64,000 bases of DNA, taken from Elephas maximus indicus. Lineage: Eukaryota > Chordata > Mammalia > Proboscidea > Elephantidae. The position numbers were made by a program, and so were the translations under genes. The stretch spans positions 145,396,823 to 145,460,822 of the forward strand of contig NC_064822.1 of NCBI RefSeq assembly GCF_024166365.1, given 5' to 3'. This document shows positions 45,721 to 56,195 of this stretch, piece after piece. Numbering within the stretch: position 1 is the stretch's first letter; each line of letters opens with the position of its first letter. The notes under the pieces were generated by a model. That model was not told where the DNA came from. It saw nothing but the letters and a program-made list of their open reading frames with translations, and did not search any database.

Positions 45721-48146
45721 GATCCATACTGGGCTGAACGTCAAGGCAACATTCATTAATAACTGGTTTAACTAACATCCACATCAAAACTCATTTCCCC
45801 TCTGCTCTATGATCTACCTTTTATTTTACAGAATCTGAGGCTTCTCAAAACTCAAAAGGTTGATAATATTGCCCAAGATTCTGTGTAATTTTTCAAGCTG
45901 TTAGAGTATTTTTGATCACTGTTTATACCAGTGCATGTGAATGCATTTAGAGAGATTCTATGATGGAGGCTGTCCTTGCTTTTCTTGATTGAGTTTCTGA
46001 ATTCTGTCATTAGCCTCAACATCTCTGCAATTATAGATATCTGGTTATTCACATGTTATTTCTACACTCCTTCTTCTCTCCTCCTCCCACAATCCCCACA
46101 TCCTTTGAATTGGAAGCTGGGGAAACTGAAATTCTTGAAGTGATCATTACTTTGGTAGCAGCTGGTTCTTAACAGCCCGTTTTGTGGCAGAGGTGACAGA
46201 ATCTGTTTCCACGGCTGCATTGTCCTAATTATATTCCGAATGGATCACAAGTCTTGGGATAAAGCGGCGTTACACGTTGTAGTATCTGCAGGGCAGCCCT
46301 TTATGGTAGGCTGGGAAACATCTAAATGTAACGTGTAGCCAATGCATTTACTGTCATTAGTTAACCAAGCAGCCCATGTGCCTCTTTCAGCTCCCTGACC
46401 CACATTTCATCCACGCTCTGCTGTTTTTCTCCTGCAGGGTTATTTCCTGAGTAAAGCCCAGAGCGTATGAGTCTCCCAGCAGAGAGCTCTGTTCTGACCT
46501 CCCTAAACAGGCAGTTTCACCTGCTGGGCTAGTGTTTTTCAGCTTCCTAGTCAATCTGTTAAGATTTTAGCAGGAGATTCTTGGCTACCTTTTCATAAAA
46601 CATATGGGCGACTGTAATTACTTTGGCCTGGTACGATTTTAGCACTGAGAGAGCAAGGAAGAGGCACAAATCTTCTGTTCATAAATAATCAAATCTGTGG
46701 GCATTTTAAAAGGCATTCGGTGAAGCAAGAGAATTTATGTGCCACATTTCACCCGTTGGCACACTTTCCAAATGAATTGTTCAAAGAGAAGTTATATTAG
46801 GACAAATAGAAATGATGACCAAGCCCAGATGTGAATTTTGAGTTAATATTTATGCAACACCCAAAGGGAAGAAGGTATTGCACAATAAACTAACAATGTC
46901 CTAGGCAAATAAGGAAATCTTTACCCTCAGGAACTGGCAGTTCAAAGGTATGCATTATATAACAAAGGGCTGGGGATGCAAAACAAATGCAGTGTAGGTT
47001 GGGGCAACTATAAAAAGGAATTCATTGAGGGAGTGGTAAGGTAGCAGATGTGTGGAGCTTACTCTGGGAAAATATGGACTTAGGACTTTTTGGCCAGCCT
47101 TGTGTCAAAAAAAAAATTTTTTTTTGTGTGTGTCTAAGGTAGGAAACACAAGCCAGCTAGCCTCATTTCCTTCATCTGTGGAGAGCAATAGTAGCTTTAA
47201 ATATGTATTTTCAGAACCAAGGCAGCAATCTCACATTGGATGAGTATACCTTAACAACTAAAAAGCAATGTCCCCAGATTTTCAGTGATCTCCAAGGATA
47301 GTGATGACATCTCTAATCCGATTTTCCCCCAAAGCTGCTCAAGGTAGTAAGAAAATGCAGACATTGGCTGCCTCTCAGTCCTTGGAGAGCAGTCTGAAAG
47401 AGACCAGGGTTTAATGCACGAGAAGGATATTGAGACTCATGTTAAATTATAACAGAAAAATTTGCTAAAAGCAACTAGATTTGTCCAATACAGCTGGATT
47501 TTGAGTCTTTCATTCATTAGGGATGGCAAGATGTGCCGTTTTATCTCATAGTCTCCTAGGCTGGTTCCAACTCAGAGGAATTGGGAGTGAGAGAGGAGAA
47601 AAGGAGGAGTGTAGAAATATTTAAAATTACTGGAGGTTTGAAAATGGAGACAGCTCTGGAAAATGCTTACAAGCTCTTAGCACACGGAATCCAAACCTCT
47701 CTAATACTTTCATGCCTCTGAGTCCTCTTAATTATTGAAGAGGTTGTGTGACTTCCAGCATGGTTTTCCTGCAGAGTTGATGCGTTCTTTAGAATTTTTA
47801 AATCACTACCTCCCTCTCTCCTTTGCTAATTCTTCACCGTCTTTAACATCCACAACATAGGAGGTTACTCTATTCTCTCAGGTGAAAATTCGTGCATTTG
47901 CAGTTTTATACAGTTTCCTCAATCTGTTGAGCACATTTCTTCATTATTAATCCAGCCAACAATTTTTTTTCTTTAATGTTTGTTTTCTATGTCCACGTGT
48001 TTCTGGCGTACTGAGCCACAAAGTGAAGGGGGGCAGGTAGGCAGGACCACATGAGGGACTTGCTGGCCACAGTAAGAATTAGAATTGTTCCCTGTGCAAT
48101 AGCAAGTTGCAAGAGTAGAAGTAAGGAGACCATTTAGAAGGCTACT
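45721..48146. other. Unique gene-proximal sequence
   Basis: 46,150-46,800 has balanced composition, no repeat signature and several homeodomain-like TAATTA/TAATTAC and 'gtcattagttaacc' strings, so it could be conserved non-coding DNA. 46,850-47,100 may be a diverged copy of the ancient LINE-like repeat. No gene is seen. Confidence 0.4.
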
Positions 48147-48158
48147 ATATTAGTCATG

Positions 48159-48318
48159 GGAACTCTGGTGGTGTGGTGGTTAACAGCTATGGCTGCTAAT
48201 CAAAAGGTCGGCAGTTCAAATCCAGCAGGCGTTCCTTGGAAACCCTACGGGGCAGTTTTACTCTGCCCTATAGGGTTGCTATGAGTCAGAATGAACTCAA
48301 CGGCAGTGGGTTTTTTGG
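48159..48318 (+). repeat. Full AfroSINE with 12-bp target-site duplication
   Basis: 'ggaactctggtggtgtggtg' head, 'ggcagttcaaatccagcagg' B-box region and tail 'atgaactcaacggcagtggg'. It is flanked by atattagtcatg at 48,147-48,158 and 48,319-48,330. Confidence 0.95.
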
Positions 48319-48429
48319 ATATTAGTCATGCAGGGGATAAGGGTAGCTTGGGGTAGGGCTGCAACAGCGTGGATGTGCGATTTGGATGTAAACATCTAGG
48401 TTTTACCTAACAGCTAAAAAGAAGAAGAA

Positions 48430-48680
48430 GCTGGAGAGCATCTTCATCACAGTATCACTTCTATTACACTTACCATGACCCTTCCAGTGCTTTACCCATG
48501 TTAACTAGTTTAATCCTCATAATTAAAGTACCCATAAAAAAAAAAAACCCATAAGACAGGTATTATTATCACTGTATTTCAGATGAGAAAACTGAGGAAT
48601 ATAAAGGTTAACTGGCCATGGATTATCCACATAAGGAGAGTGGGAACTCAAAACCAGGTATTTGATTCTAGAGCAAGTGT
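48430..48680 (-). repeat. MIR SINE
   Basis: 'gctttacccatgttaactag', 'tttaatcctcataatt' and 'cagatgagaaaactgaggaa' follow the MIR reverse complement. An A12 run interrupts at 48,537. Confidence 0.8.
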
Positions 48681-49759
48681 CTCGAGCTTTAGCACAGCCT
48701 TGTCTCATTGTACTAGGATCCGATGTCAATATGAGGAACACACAGACGACCTTGATGAGGCAACAAATGATTTTTTAAAAAGTTTTCAACAGCGAGCAAA
48801 GGTTAAGGAATAAATTAAAAGGTAAAAGACCAGTCCCTGCCTTTAAAGATATGATTTCCTTTTACTTTTGTTTGCGTATAGTTTTCCGAGGCCACAAAAG
48901 TGTGCCCGACATAGATGGCATATTAAAAAAAAAATAGCTATCATCAATATTCATCATTTCATCTGTGTCCACATATGAGCTTATTAGTGAAATCACGAAA
49001 GATGTAGCTTTGTTTTGCATATTCCCAAACCAAGGCATTTGCTTTTCTGGCCACTGCTGGACATCCAGGGGGCTCAATTTCTTGTCGCCTTGAAGACCTT
49101 GTTGGTTAGGGGCTGCCCTTGGCCGAGGGGCAAGTCGGCCGGCTACAGATCTGTTTTGCACGTATTTTGGTTGCCATGCAGCAGAGGGCGCTGCAGTAGT
49201 GTTCATCGTGGTCCAAGGGAGTTATTATTGCCAGAGAGGGGCCAAGCCAGAAGGGGGTGTGGCAGGCAGCCCGCGGTCCTCTTTGGTCTTGCAACTTTAG
49301 TGCCCAGCGCTCGTTCTACACGGGCCATTCTCCTACAGCATATTTCATCACGTTGGATGCCTTCCATCCCGTCCTGCATCCGGGTGGAAAGGAAAGAAGG
49401 GGATTAGCTTCCCGCCTTCCTAGGTGAAAGGATAGCGCTGTACCGGGTTGCACTAGGAGGTGTCTGTGTTCTCAGGGTCAGCCTGGCAGTCCCCCCAAAC
49501 CACGAGAGGCTTCCGCAGGCTACGGGGGCAGAGGGTCTCTTTCTCTCTTCTTGTTTGCATCCCCCCCCCTTTTTTTTTTAAGCCTTACTGCGGGTACATC
49601 CCCCCCGGCCCCCCACAATCCCAGGACGACGGTAGGCTCAGAGGTGAAATCTTCCCCATGCCCCAAGTTCTCCAACAACCCTCCATTTCTGCTCAGGCAC
49701 CGGGTGCCTGTGTCTGAGATCGCTTGTGTGTTTGCTACAACCCAGGCTGCAGCACTTGC
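48681..49759. other. Upstream flank of TMTC2
   Basis: Non-repetitive, rising GC towards the island. It contains the CTCF-like motif at 49,176 and a C10/T10 homopolymer pair at 49,561-49,580. No gene is seen. Confidence 0.5.
49176..49195 (+). promoter_or_regulatory. CTCF-like motif upstream of TMTC2
   Basis: The sequence gcagcagagggcgctgcag carries the AGRGGGCGCT-type core of the CTCF consensus, about 1.7 kb upstream of the start codon and just outside the CpG island. The match is by eye. Confidence 0.4.
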
Positions 49760-50510
49760 CAAACCTGTTTTTCTTCTCCCAGTCCGCAGAAGTCTCTCCA
49801 GCTGACCGGACTTACGCCGGGCAGCGCTTGGCACACGCAGCGGAGGGGTTGAGACCCAGACGGTGCCAGTCGCCGAAAGCGCGGCCAGGCAGCAGTGGGC
49901 CGAGAAACCACGTCCTCCTCTGTCTCGTTTCTCCTCTAGCTCCCCCTCCGAGGGCGCACTTTCGCCGCCCCTTTGGGCTGTTTTCCAGGAGGCGCCCTTG
50001 GGTCCCGGGGGCTTTCCAGAGTGAAATCGAAGGTGAAAGAAAACGACAGGACAGAGGGGGTGGGTAGGAGGAGCCTCCAGCCAGGAGGGAGAGTGGGAGG
50101 AGCTATAGGGGAGGATCTGGGTGGAGAAAGGGGCTGGGCAATCCCGCGTTGGTGGGTTGGCCACGCAGGCGCGGGGGGCAGCGCCGAGAGCCCCACGCGG
50201 GAGCTTCTGGAGTCTCCGGCCACCGCTCCTCACTTCACTGGAGAAGGGGCTGGAGCCGAGAGGGAGCTAATAAAGAGTGAATGAGCTGCAGCCGCCGTGG
50301 CGGCCGGAGTCAGCCCGAGCGGCACCGAAGCTGTGCGCCCGGGAGGCGGCGAGGGGAGGTGGCTCGCCCCGTCCCGCCCACCCGCCCCTCTTTCTCTCTC
50401 TCTCTCCAGCTGGTCCCAGAGCCCGGCTCGGTCCGGTCCCTCTAGCCCCCACCCCACACTCTGTAATCTCCTCCTTGTCCCACTCCTCACCTAGGGCGAC
50501 CCGAACTGCC

Positions 50511-50519
50511 ATGGGTTAG
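50511..50519 (+). promoter_or_regulatory. Minimal upstream ORF (Met-Gly-stop)
   Basis: ATG GGT TAG stands in the context gccATGG, a near-ideal Kozak core, 367 bases before the TMTC2 start codon. If the 5' UTR reaches this far, it is a two-codon upstream ORF that could hold back scanning ribosomes. Inclusion in the transcript is inferred. Confidence 0.5.
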
Positions 50520-50615
50520 GGTGGGGGCCGCGAGTCGCGCGAAGGACCAGCCCTGCGCATCCGCCGGGGGAGCGCGAAGAGCCCGAACGCCTCTCGCCGC
50601 TCGCGGGCGCCGGGC

Positions 50616-50633
50616 ATGGGGAGCGCGGTGTGA
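50616..50633 (+). promoter_or_regulatory. Short upstream ORF (5 codons)
   Basis: ATG GGG AGC GCG GTG TGA encodes MGSAV and lies in the presumed TMTC2 5' UTR, 262 bases upstream of the main ATG. The context gggcATGG is moderate: G at +4, and G at -3. Confidence 0.45.
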
Positions 50634-50722
50634 GCCCGCACCCGGGGAGGACGAAGGAGCTGTGGAGACGGGCGCGAGGAGCCGGAGGAGGAGGAGAGGA
50701 GCTGTGGATTGGAAGGACTCAA

Positions 50723-50750
50723 GGGAGGAAGGGAGGGAGAAGAGGGAGGG
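50723..50750 (+). promoter_or_regulatory. G-quadruplex-type G-run in TMTC2 5' UTR
   Basis: Five GGG runs occur within 28 bases, separated by loops of 5, 1, 6 and 1 bases, on the coding strand just upstream of exon 1 coding sequence. This meets the usual G3+N1-7 rule for quadruplex formation and could form in DNA or in the mRNA leader. Confidence 0.5.
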
Positions 50751-50759
50751 TAGGTAAGC
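50751..50759 (+). other. Possible alternative splice donor in 5' UTR
   Basis: The sequence tag/gtaagc, cut before 50,754, is a strong donor match 207 bases upstream of the exon 1 donor. Its use would remove the start codon from exon 1, so it would give a transcript with a different start or a non-coding one. Use is not shown. Confidence 0.35.
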
Positions 50760-50807
50760 GAGGGAAAAGTGAAGCTGGGAGGAGAAGACGGCGGAAGGTG
50801 GGGATTG

Positions 50808-50888
50808 ATGCTTCTGTTTTTTGTTGCCGCTGCTGCCCTCGCGCTGGGAGCGGAGCCGGAGGGAAGGCGGTGGAGAGATGATTGCTGA
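50808..50888 (+). promoter_or_regulatory. Upstream ORF overlapping the TMTC2 start codon
   Basis: A 26-codon frame starts at ATG 50,808, is +1 relative to the main frame, and ends at TGA 50,886-50,888, eight bases past the main ATG at 50,878. Its start context (ttgATGC) is weak, so leaky scanning is expected. The peptide begins MLLFFVAAAALALGAEP and looks like a signal sequence. Any ribosome that uses it terminates beyond the main start codon and cannot easily reinitiate there, so it should lower TMTC2 output. The sequence is directly visible; the regulatory role is inferred. Confidence 0.55.
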
Positions 50889-50960
50889 GTTGGTGAGCAG
50901 CGCTCTGGGGCTCGCCTTGTATCTCAACACCCTGAGTGCGGATTTCTGCTATGATGACAG
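50878..50960 (+). CDS. TMTC2: TMTC2 first coding exon (27 codons plus 2 nt)
   Basis: The reading frame from ATG 50,878 begins MIAELVSSALGLALYLNTLS and ends in FCYDD. I recognise this as the N-terminus of TMTC2 (transmembrane and tetratricopeptide repeat containing 2), about 836 residues in human. It stops two bases into codon 28 at a consensus donor (acag/gtaagaag), so the exon ends in phase 2. Residues 5-18 are hydrophobic and form the first membrane segment or signal anchor. The YDD that follows lies where GT-C fold enzymes carry their luminal acidic motif. TMTC1-4 are ER-membrane O-mannosyltransferases acting on cadherins, and TMTC2 is also reported to bind calnexin and SERCA2B. The start has purine at -3 (G) and lies in a CpG island. 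All later exons, including the TPR region, lie outside the window. Identification is from memory of the human protein; no search was run. Confidence 0.93.
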
Positions 50961-50966
50961 GTAAGA
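50961..50966 (+). other. TMTC2: Splice donor of TMTC2 exon 1
   Basis: The sequence acag/gtaaga matches the U1 consensus except for A in place of T at +6. It falls exactly where the TMTC2 N-terminal coding similarity ends. Confidence 0.88.
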
Positions 50967-51262
50967 AGGGGTGAGAGGAAAGGGGCGACGGGCTGCGTGG
51001 GGACTCCTCAGCGGCTCGGTAGCTTCCTGCTTTAAGGTTGAAAGTGCATCTTGGGAGCGTTGGCTCACGACCTGAAAGTGTAGGAGACACTTAAACATTA
51101 ACACATAAAGCAAACACCGGGGACGCGAGCGCGCTGGGCGGGGTGAGGGAGTTCGGCTCCTAGTTTGCAGCAGGTTCTCTGCCTTGCTTCTTGGGTGTTG
51201 GCAGACGCTTAAGTTTCTTAACGGAAATCCCAGCAATTTGGGAAACTGTTTAATGAACGTAG

Positions 51263-51292
51263 TAAAAAAAGAAAAAGAAAAAGAAAAAGTCT
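51263..51292 (+). repeat. (AAAAAG)n simple repeat
   Basis: Short polypurine repeat 300 bases into the TMTC2 intron. Confidence 0.8.
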
Positions 51293-52757
51293 TAGGTATT
51301 CCTTGGTGCAACAAAAGTACATTAAGCGATTTTACGTCTGGGCTGGAAGGAAGCCGCTCCCTGCCCCCTAATAGATCTTCCCTGTAACGTTTCCTTTTAT
51401 TGATGGGACATTTTTATTTCCCGAGGTTAAAATACACGTCTGACAGTTGCCAAAGTAGTGGAAATAGGGATCTTACTCTGCTTCAACTTTGCCGTTTGGC
51501 GTGTGGAGTACTTTACTTTGAGCCAAGATAATGTTGTTGATGGTCTCCCGCTCCCCTCCCGGGCTCCGGCTCCCAAATCGATGGGGCAGCACTTTGTAGA
51601 AGTCTCGGTTTTCATTTCTGCTTGGGCGTTTCGCATTAGACATTAGTGATTCTTTTGTGCTAATTGGAGAAGAAGACGCCCCTAGAGACTGAAGTTGTCT
51701 TCTGCATTTGGGTTAGTTTGGGTGGCTAATGAGACCTGAACTGTGTTGTCTAAGAATCTGCATCGATTTCTGGAAAATGTCACAGTTGTGCTGGTGTCTC
51801 TACCTATTTTTTTAAACGTTGTTAGTGTTTAGAAACTGATGAAAAGCTCCAATAGCCATTAGGGAAAATTCTAATTTGTGCCTTTTCCGGTGACTTAATG
51901 TGATTACAATGAAAACAGATGCATAATTAAAATATATTAGGGAGAACAGCACGCCTGGCTAAACTTATTAACCGTCCTGGGGTGTTTCATGCTCCATTGA
52001 AATTAAACCATCCAAAAACTGTGCACAGATTTACTTTGACAGCTTTTCAGCAGCCTCTCTGAGCTGTGGAAAGTGAATGGATCCCCAGGGTCAGGGTGAG
52101 GCAGTGAGTGAGTTTAAGCACAGTGGTTTGATAGTGAGGGGAGGTCAAGGCAGAATCTTCTCCTGGTGGTAATTAGCTATATTCTGTATTCTCTGATGTT
52201 CCCACTCTCGGGCTAAAAGCATGTTCATGGCTACATCCCTTAAAGCAGCAAATCTTGTCTGTTATGAAATCCCCTGATAATAGGTGCAGGAACATCAAGC
52301 AAAACCTTCTTAATACATCTTATGTAGTCTTTATCAGTGACTAGTTGATAGGAAGCCACTAATAGACAAGAACTTTTCACCAACTTTTAAGCAGTGTACA
52401 CATTTTAGCAATTACACTACATGTGTTAAGAAATGGTCCGTGTGACAGGGTAAGGTGAGCTGCTGCATTTCTCTCTGGGTTTGCATTATAGTGCACCTGC
52501 TGTTTCTGGAGTGTTGGCAGAATGAGCCCTTGATGGTGACTTTTTGCTAAATCAAGCTCATGGATGAATCCTGGCGGTTACTGGCTCCATTGAGGACAGT
52601 TTGAATTACAAGTATTTAAACCAAGAATATAGAGTTTGTTAAAAAAAAAAAAAAAAAGTGACTTACTGTAACAGTGTAAGTGCTGTAGAACAGCGTGATA
52701 AATCAAGTATTCCTATTAGATGCTGTTCTTATTTGCTGTCCAGTTCTTAAGAGTACA

Positions 52758-52848
52758 AACCAAAAAAACCAAACCCGCTGCTGTCGAGTTGATTCCAACT
52801 CATAGCAACCCTATAGGACAGAGTAGAACTGCCCCATAGAGTTTCCAA
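52758..52848 (-). repeat. 5'-truncated AfroSINE
   Basis: 'accaaaaaaaccaaacccgc' tail then 'gattccaactcatagcaacc' to 'catagagtttccaag'. Confidence 0.88.
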
Positions 52849-55571
52849 GTCAGAAGAAATTATTCTTTAAAGGTTAAGACTAAAACTGAACTAACTTTGC
52901 ACATAAATTTTTCTCTGGGCCTAATGCTTATTCCCTTTAATCATCAGGCAGAAGTGCTAGAACTTTGTAACTTTGGGAGAATGGTGTGAGTGTCATGATC
53001 AATCAGTTGTGCTTTGATGGTTGGCAAGTGTTATAAATTCTTCATATGCTCGAAATTGAATGAAGTGGCAATTTTCCCGACTTCTCCTTAGCTGCGTAGA
53101 TGAGTTCAGTGTGATGTACCTGTGTGTTTTAATTGATGGTGTGCTCAATATGCTGTATAGAACTTCTATATTGATATCTTGTTGTTGAGGGCCTCTAAGC
53201 ACAAATTATACTGCTAGAATTTGAAAACTATATTTTTGATTTTTTAGTAGCAGAACTGCAGTGAAACTTTAAAAGTATCAAACTTGGTTTTTGTATATCC
53301 TAGGTACTGTGAGATGTATACTGATAGGAGCACTGAACTTGTTTGGTGTTTACACAGCATATTAAAGCTACTCAGTGCCAACACGCACTATAAATTGTGA
53401 CTTTTCAGATATACTTTCCATTTATCTACTGTGACTCATTGGGGTCTGGAGTGGGAAGGGAGCTGGGGAGTTAAGTAGACACTGGAGGATGATGGTAATG
53501 TGTTTATTTCCTCCACTCCATTTCAGACTGCAAAGAATCAAATTTAAAACGTTGCTTAAACTGCGCCTGCAGATTTTGTTGCCCCCCTCCCCAGGAGCTG
53601 TTGTGAAATACAGTTCTATAAGGGCGGCCAGTGTTGGAATGAAGAGCACAGTAGTCAAGAAGGGAGTTGGCTCTTATGCCTGACTTGCTTAAATAAATCA
53701 AGACTCTGCATTTCAGCCTAAAGAATCTGGCATTTACTTTAGGAGGGCTTTATATTGCTGAAGCCTAAACATTATTGCTGTGGTACTTCCCAAAGTTATC
53801 ATTTCTTTTTAAATATAGTGATCAAATTTACTTTATAAATTATATATATACAGTTACTTTCAGTGTTTCATGTAGCTTGGTTGAGATTAAGTGGTAACTC
53901 AAAACTTTCTTGTAGCAAAACCAATTTCCCTATAGTAAAATTTAATATTTAACAAGTGTTTCTGTGCTAAACTAAAGAATATGCCTATAATGTGATGAAA
54001 CAAACAGCGGAAGAGTAGAATTCACAATATCTGATGAAGAAGCAGCTTCAGCTCCACCTCCCCTTGCCATCACTCTAGTAATGACTGTGCTGAATCTTAG
54101 GTTTGTGGTTAGGGTAAAATTGGAATTATAAATATGCAATCTTTGCCAAATTTTAAATCATGTTGCATGTGTCCCATTGAAAGACCTTCTCTTATTTTCT
54201 GGAGAAATGTTCTGTTTAGGTCAGTGGAAAAAACTGGCTGACCCCAAATTCCCTGCCGTTTCACATATATTGTCGAGGATGACATTGCATCATTTTCCCT
54301 GCATCCCCTTTAAAAATACAATTACAAATCTCCCATGGAGATAACACTAAGAGAGGAGTCAGTTACTTCAAAGCATTGAAAATAAACCATGACTGTTTCT
54401 TTTGAAGTCTGATTTCATTTTGTCCCTGTAATCTAATTGATGGCATGGTATTTAAGCAAGTGAATAAGAACACAATACAACTTTTACATGTTTTGATTTT
54501 CACGTTTTAGTAAAATAACGCGGTAGTGAAACAAAAAGACAATTTGATATTTTGGAAGTAGGAAATATGTTTGTGGCCCCTTGGAAGATTTTTCTCCCTT
54601 TATTGCCCAGTTGTGCATTCGTTAAACAACTACCTGTAGGTTTCCTCGTTGTGCCATTGTGCAATAATTGTGTGAAACAAGCAGAATATTCTACTCTTGA
54701 ATTTAAGCCACCCAAAACTCTTAATAGCTAATTCATAGTTTAGTTGTTCATTTAAGTATAAATGTCAATTTTGGTTTTTATACAAATAATAGTCTTTTTT
54801 TCCCCCTATGGTCATAAAAATTTGACTATCAGGATTTAAAATGAAAGAATGGAGGATTTAAGGCGTATTAGCAATTTAGAAACTTTTTTAAAACCTGTTT
54901 TTTTCCCCTAAAATAGATACTTAACTATTTCTTCCACTTGGTCTTTTCATGTTATTATTAGTTTGGAGTTTTGACCCAGTATGTTAAGAATCCCTTGTGA
55001 AATAATCAGTTACTTTCTTAGCTTTCTTCTAAAGAGTTCTCTTTAATAGGCTTGCTTTTGGACCAGTCGGGAATTGTCATCTTAAAATTCCAGTATGTTC
55101 AGCCTCTGAAGGCATGTGTGGTATTCAGTAAAAATACGTTGAGAAAGAATTACTATAAAAGTAAATAAGGGAGAGATTTGCTTTGTATCAAAGATTGTCT
55201 CATCAGCTCATTATTGGAAGAAGCCGGTGTTCACAGGAGTGTTGTTTTACTTTTTAAAAATTTCCTCCTCAGTGTATAATATTCTGAGAAAATGCAGTGC
55301 ATATAATTTATTCCTTATGAATTACTTTATATGGTATTTTATTTTCTTGCTATTGGAAAAGGTCTCTTTTGTTGTTTTTAATAAGTATATCTCTTATCAG
55401 TAAATTAAAATTATAATTAAGTGCAGTCAATGTGGATCACTTTATCTTACCTACATTGGGCCTATCACATGGGGATTCTAGCAAGTGACCCAAATATAAG
55501 CACTTAATGGACATGTACATATACCTCAGGGAAAATGGCTTGCCATCTGTCTCTTACTTGCTTTTGGCGAT

Positions 55572-55650
55572 ATATATGTATATGTGTGTGTATATATGTC
55601 TGTAAGTACACACACACACTCACACTCACACACAGACACACAGTGAGACC
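55572..55650 (+). repeat. (TA/TG)n and (CA)n microsatellite
   Basis: Alternating purine-pyrimidine tract: tatatgtatatgtgtgtg then cacacacacac. A similar tract lies at 55,820-55,872. Confidence 0.85.
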
Positions 55651-55874
55651 AGTGAGACTTGTTTTTCCAGGTCTCGTGAGTTTTCTACCTTTGATGGTAC
55701 AATCTTACCACTTTTCTGTCACTCTCTATTAGTGGAAAATACTTGAGTTTTCCTTCTCTGACAGGTTTCTGCCCTATACGGGTTCTGGCTTTTGCAGGTT
55801 TTACTCTCTCTTTCCCTTTTTATATATATCTTCTCCCTCTCTCTCTCTACGTGTATATATATATACACACACAT

Positions 55875-56085
55875 AGGTCCTTGTGGTGCACTGGTTAAAT
55901 GCTCAGCTGCTAACCGAAAGGTGGTAGTTCAAACCCACCCAGCTGCTTCGTGAAAGAAAAGACCTGGCGATCTGCTCCCATAAGATTACATCTTAGAAAA
56001 CCGTGTGGGGCTGTTCTACTCTGTCACATTGGGTAGCTATAAGTTGAAAATCAACTCAGTGACGCTTAAGAGCAACTTACACATA
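55875..56085 (+). repeat. AfroSINE (long variant)
   Basis: 'ggtccttgtggtgcactggt' head, 'gacctggcgatctgctccca' body and a diverged tail 'gaaaatcaactcagtgac'. Confidence 0.88.
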
Positions 56086-56110
56086 CACGCCCATGCGCAC
56101 GTGGTACACC

Positions 56111-56195
56111 AAGAAACCAAACCAACTGCTGCTGAGTCAGTTTCGACTCATCATGACCCTGTAGGACAGAGTAGAACTGCCTCACTGGGTTTCCT
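56111..56195 (-). repeat. 5'-truncated AfroSINE, opposite orientation
   Basis: 'aagaaaccaaaccaactgct' tail, 'gtttcgactcatcatgaccc' and 'cctcactgggtttcc'. Confidence 0.82.

Larger units (their letters stand above)
49760..51150 (+). promoter_or_regulatory. TMTC2: CpG-island promoter of TMTC2
   Basis: The region is strongly GC-rich with many CpG dinucleotides, against an AT-rich surround, and it contains the first coding exon. Adjacent GC-box-like sites (cccgccca at 50,373 and cccgcccc at 50,381) suggest Sp/KLF-type binding. No convincing TATA box is seen; 'taataaag' at about 50,269 is a weak possibility. The transcription start cannot be read from sequence alone but is expected a few hundred bases or less upstream of 50,878. 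The long antisense reading frames here are a by-product of high GC. Confidence 0.85.

Noticed and set aside
49520..50233. 237-codon minus-strand frame over the TMTC2 island
   Set aside because: High GC depletes stop codons; the protein is Pro/Arg/Gly-rich with no family resemblance, and it lies antisense to the promoter.
50487..50930. 147-codon minus-strand frame antisense to TMTC2 exon 1
   Set aside because: Same GC effect; it overlaps the real exon and has no recognisable domain.
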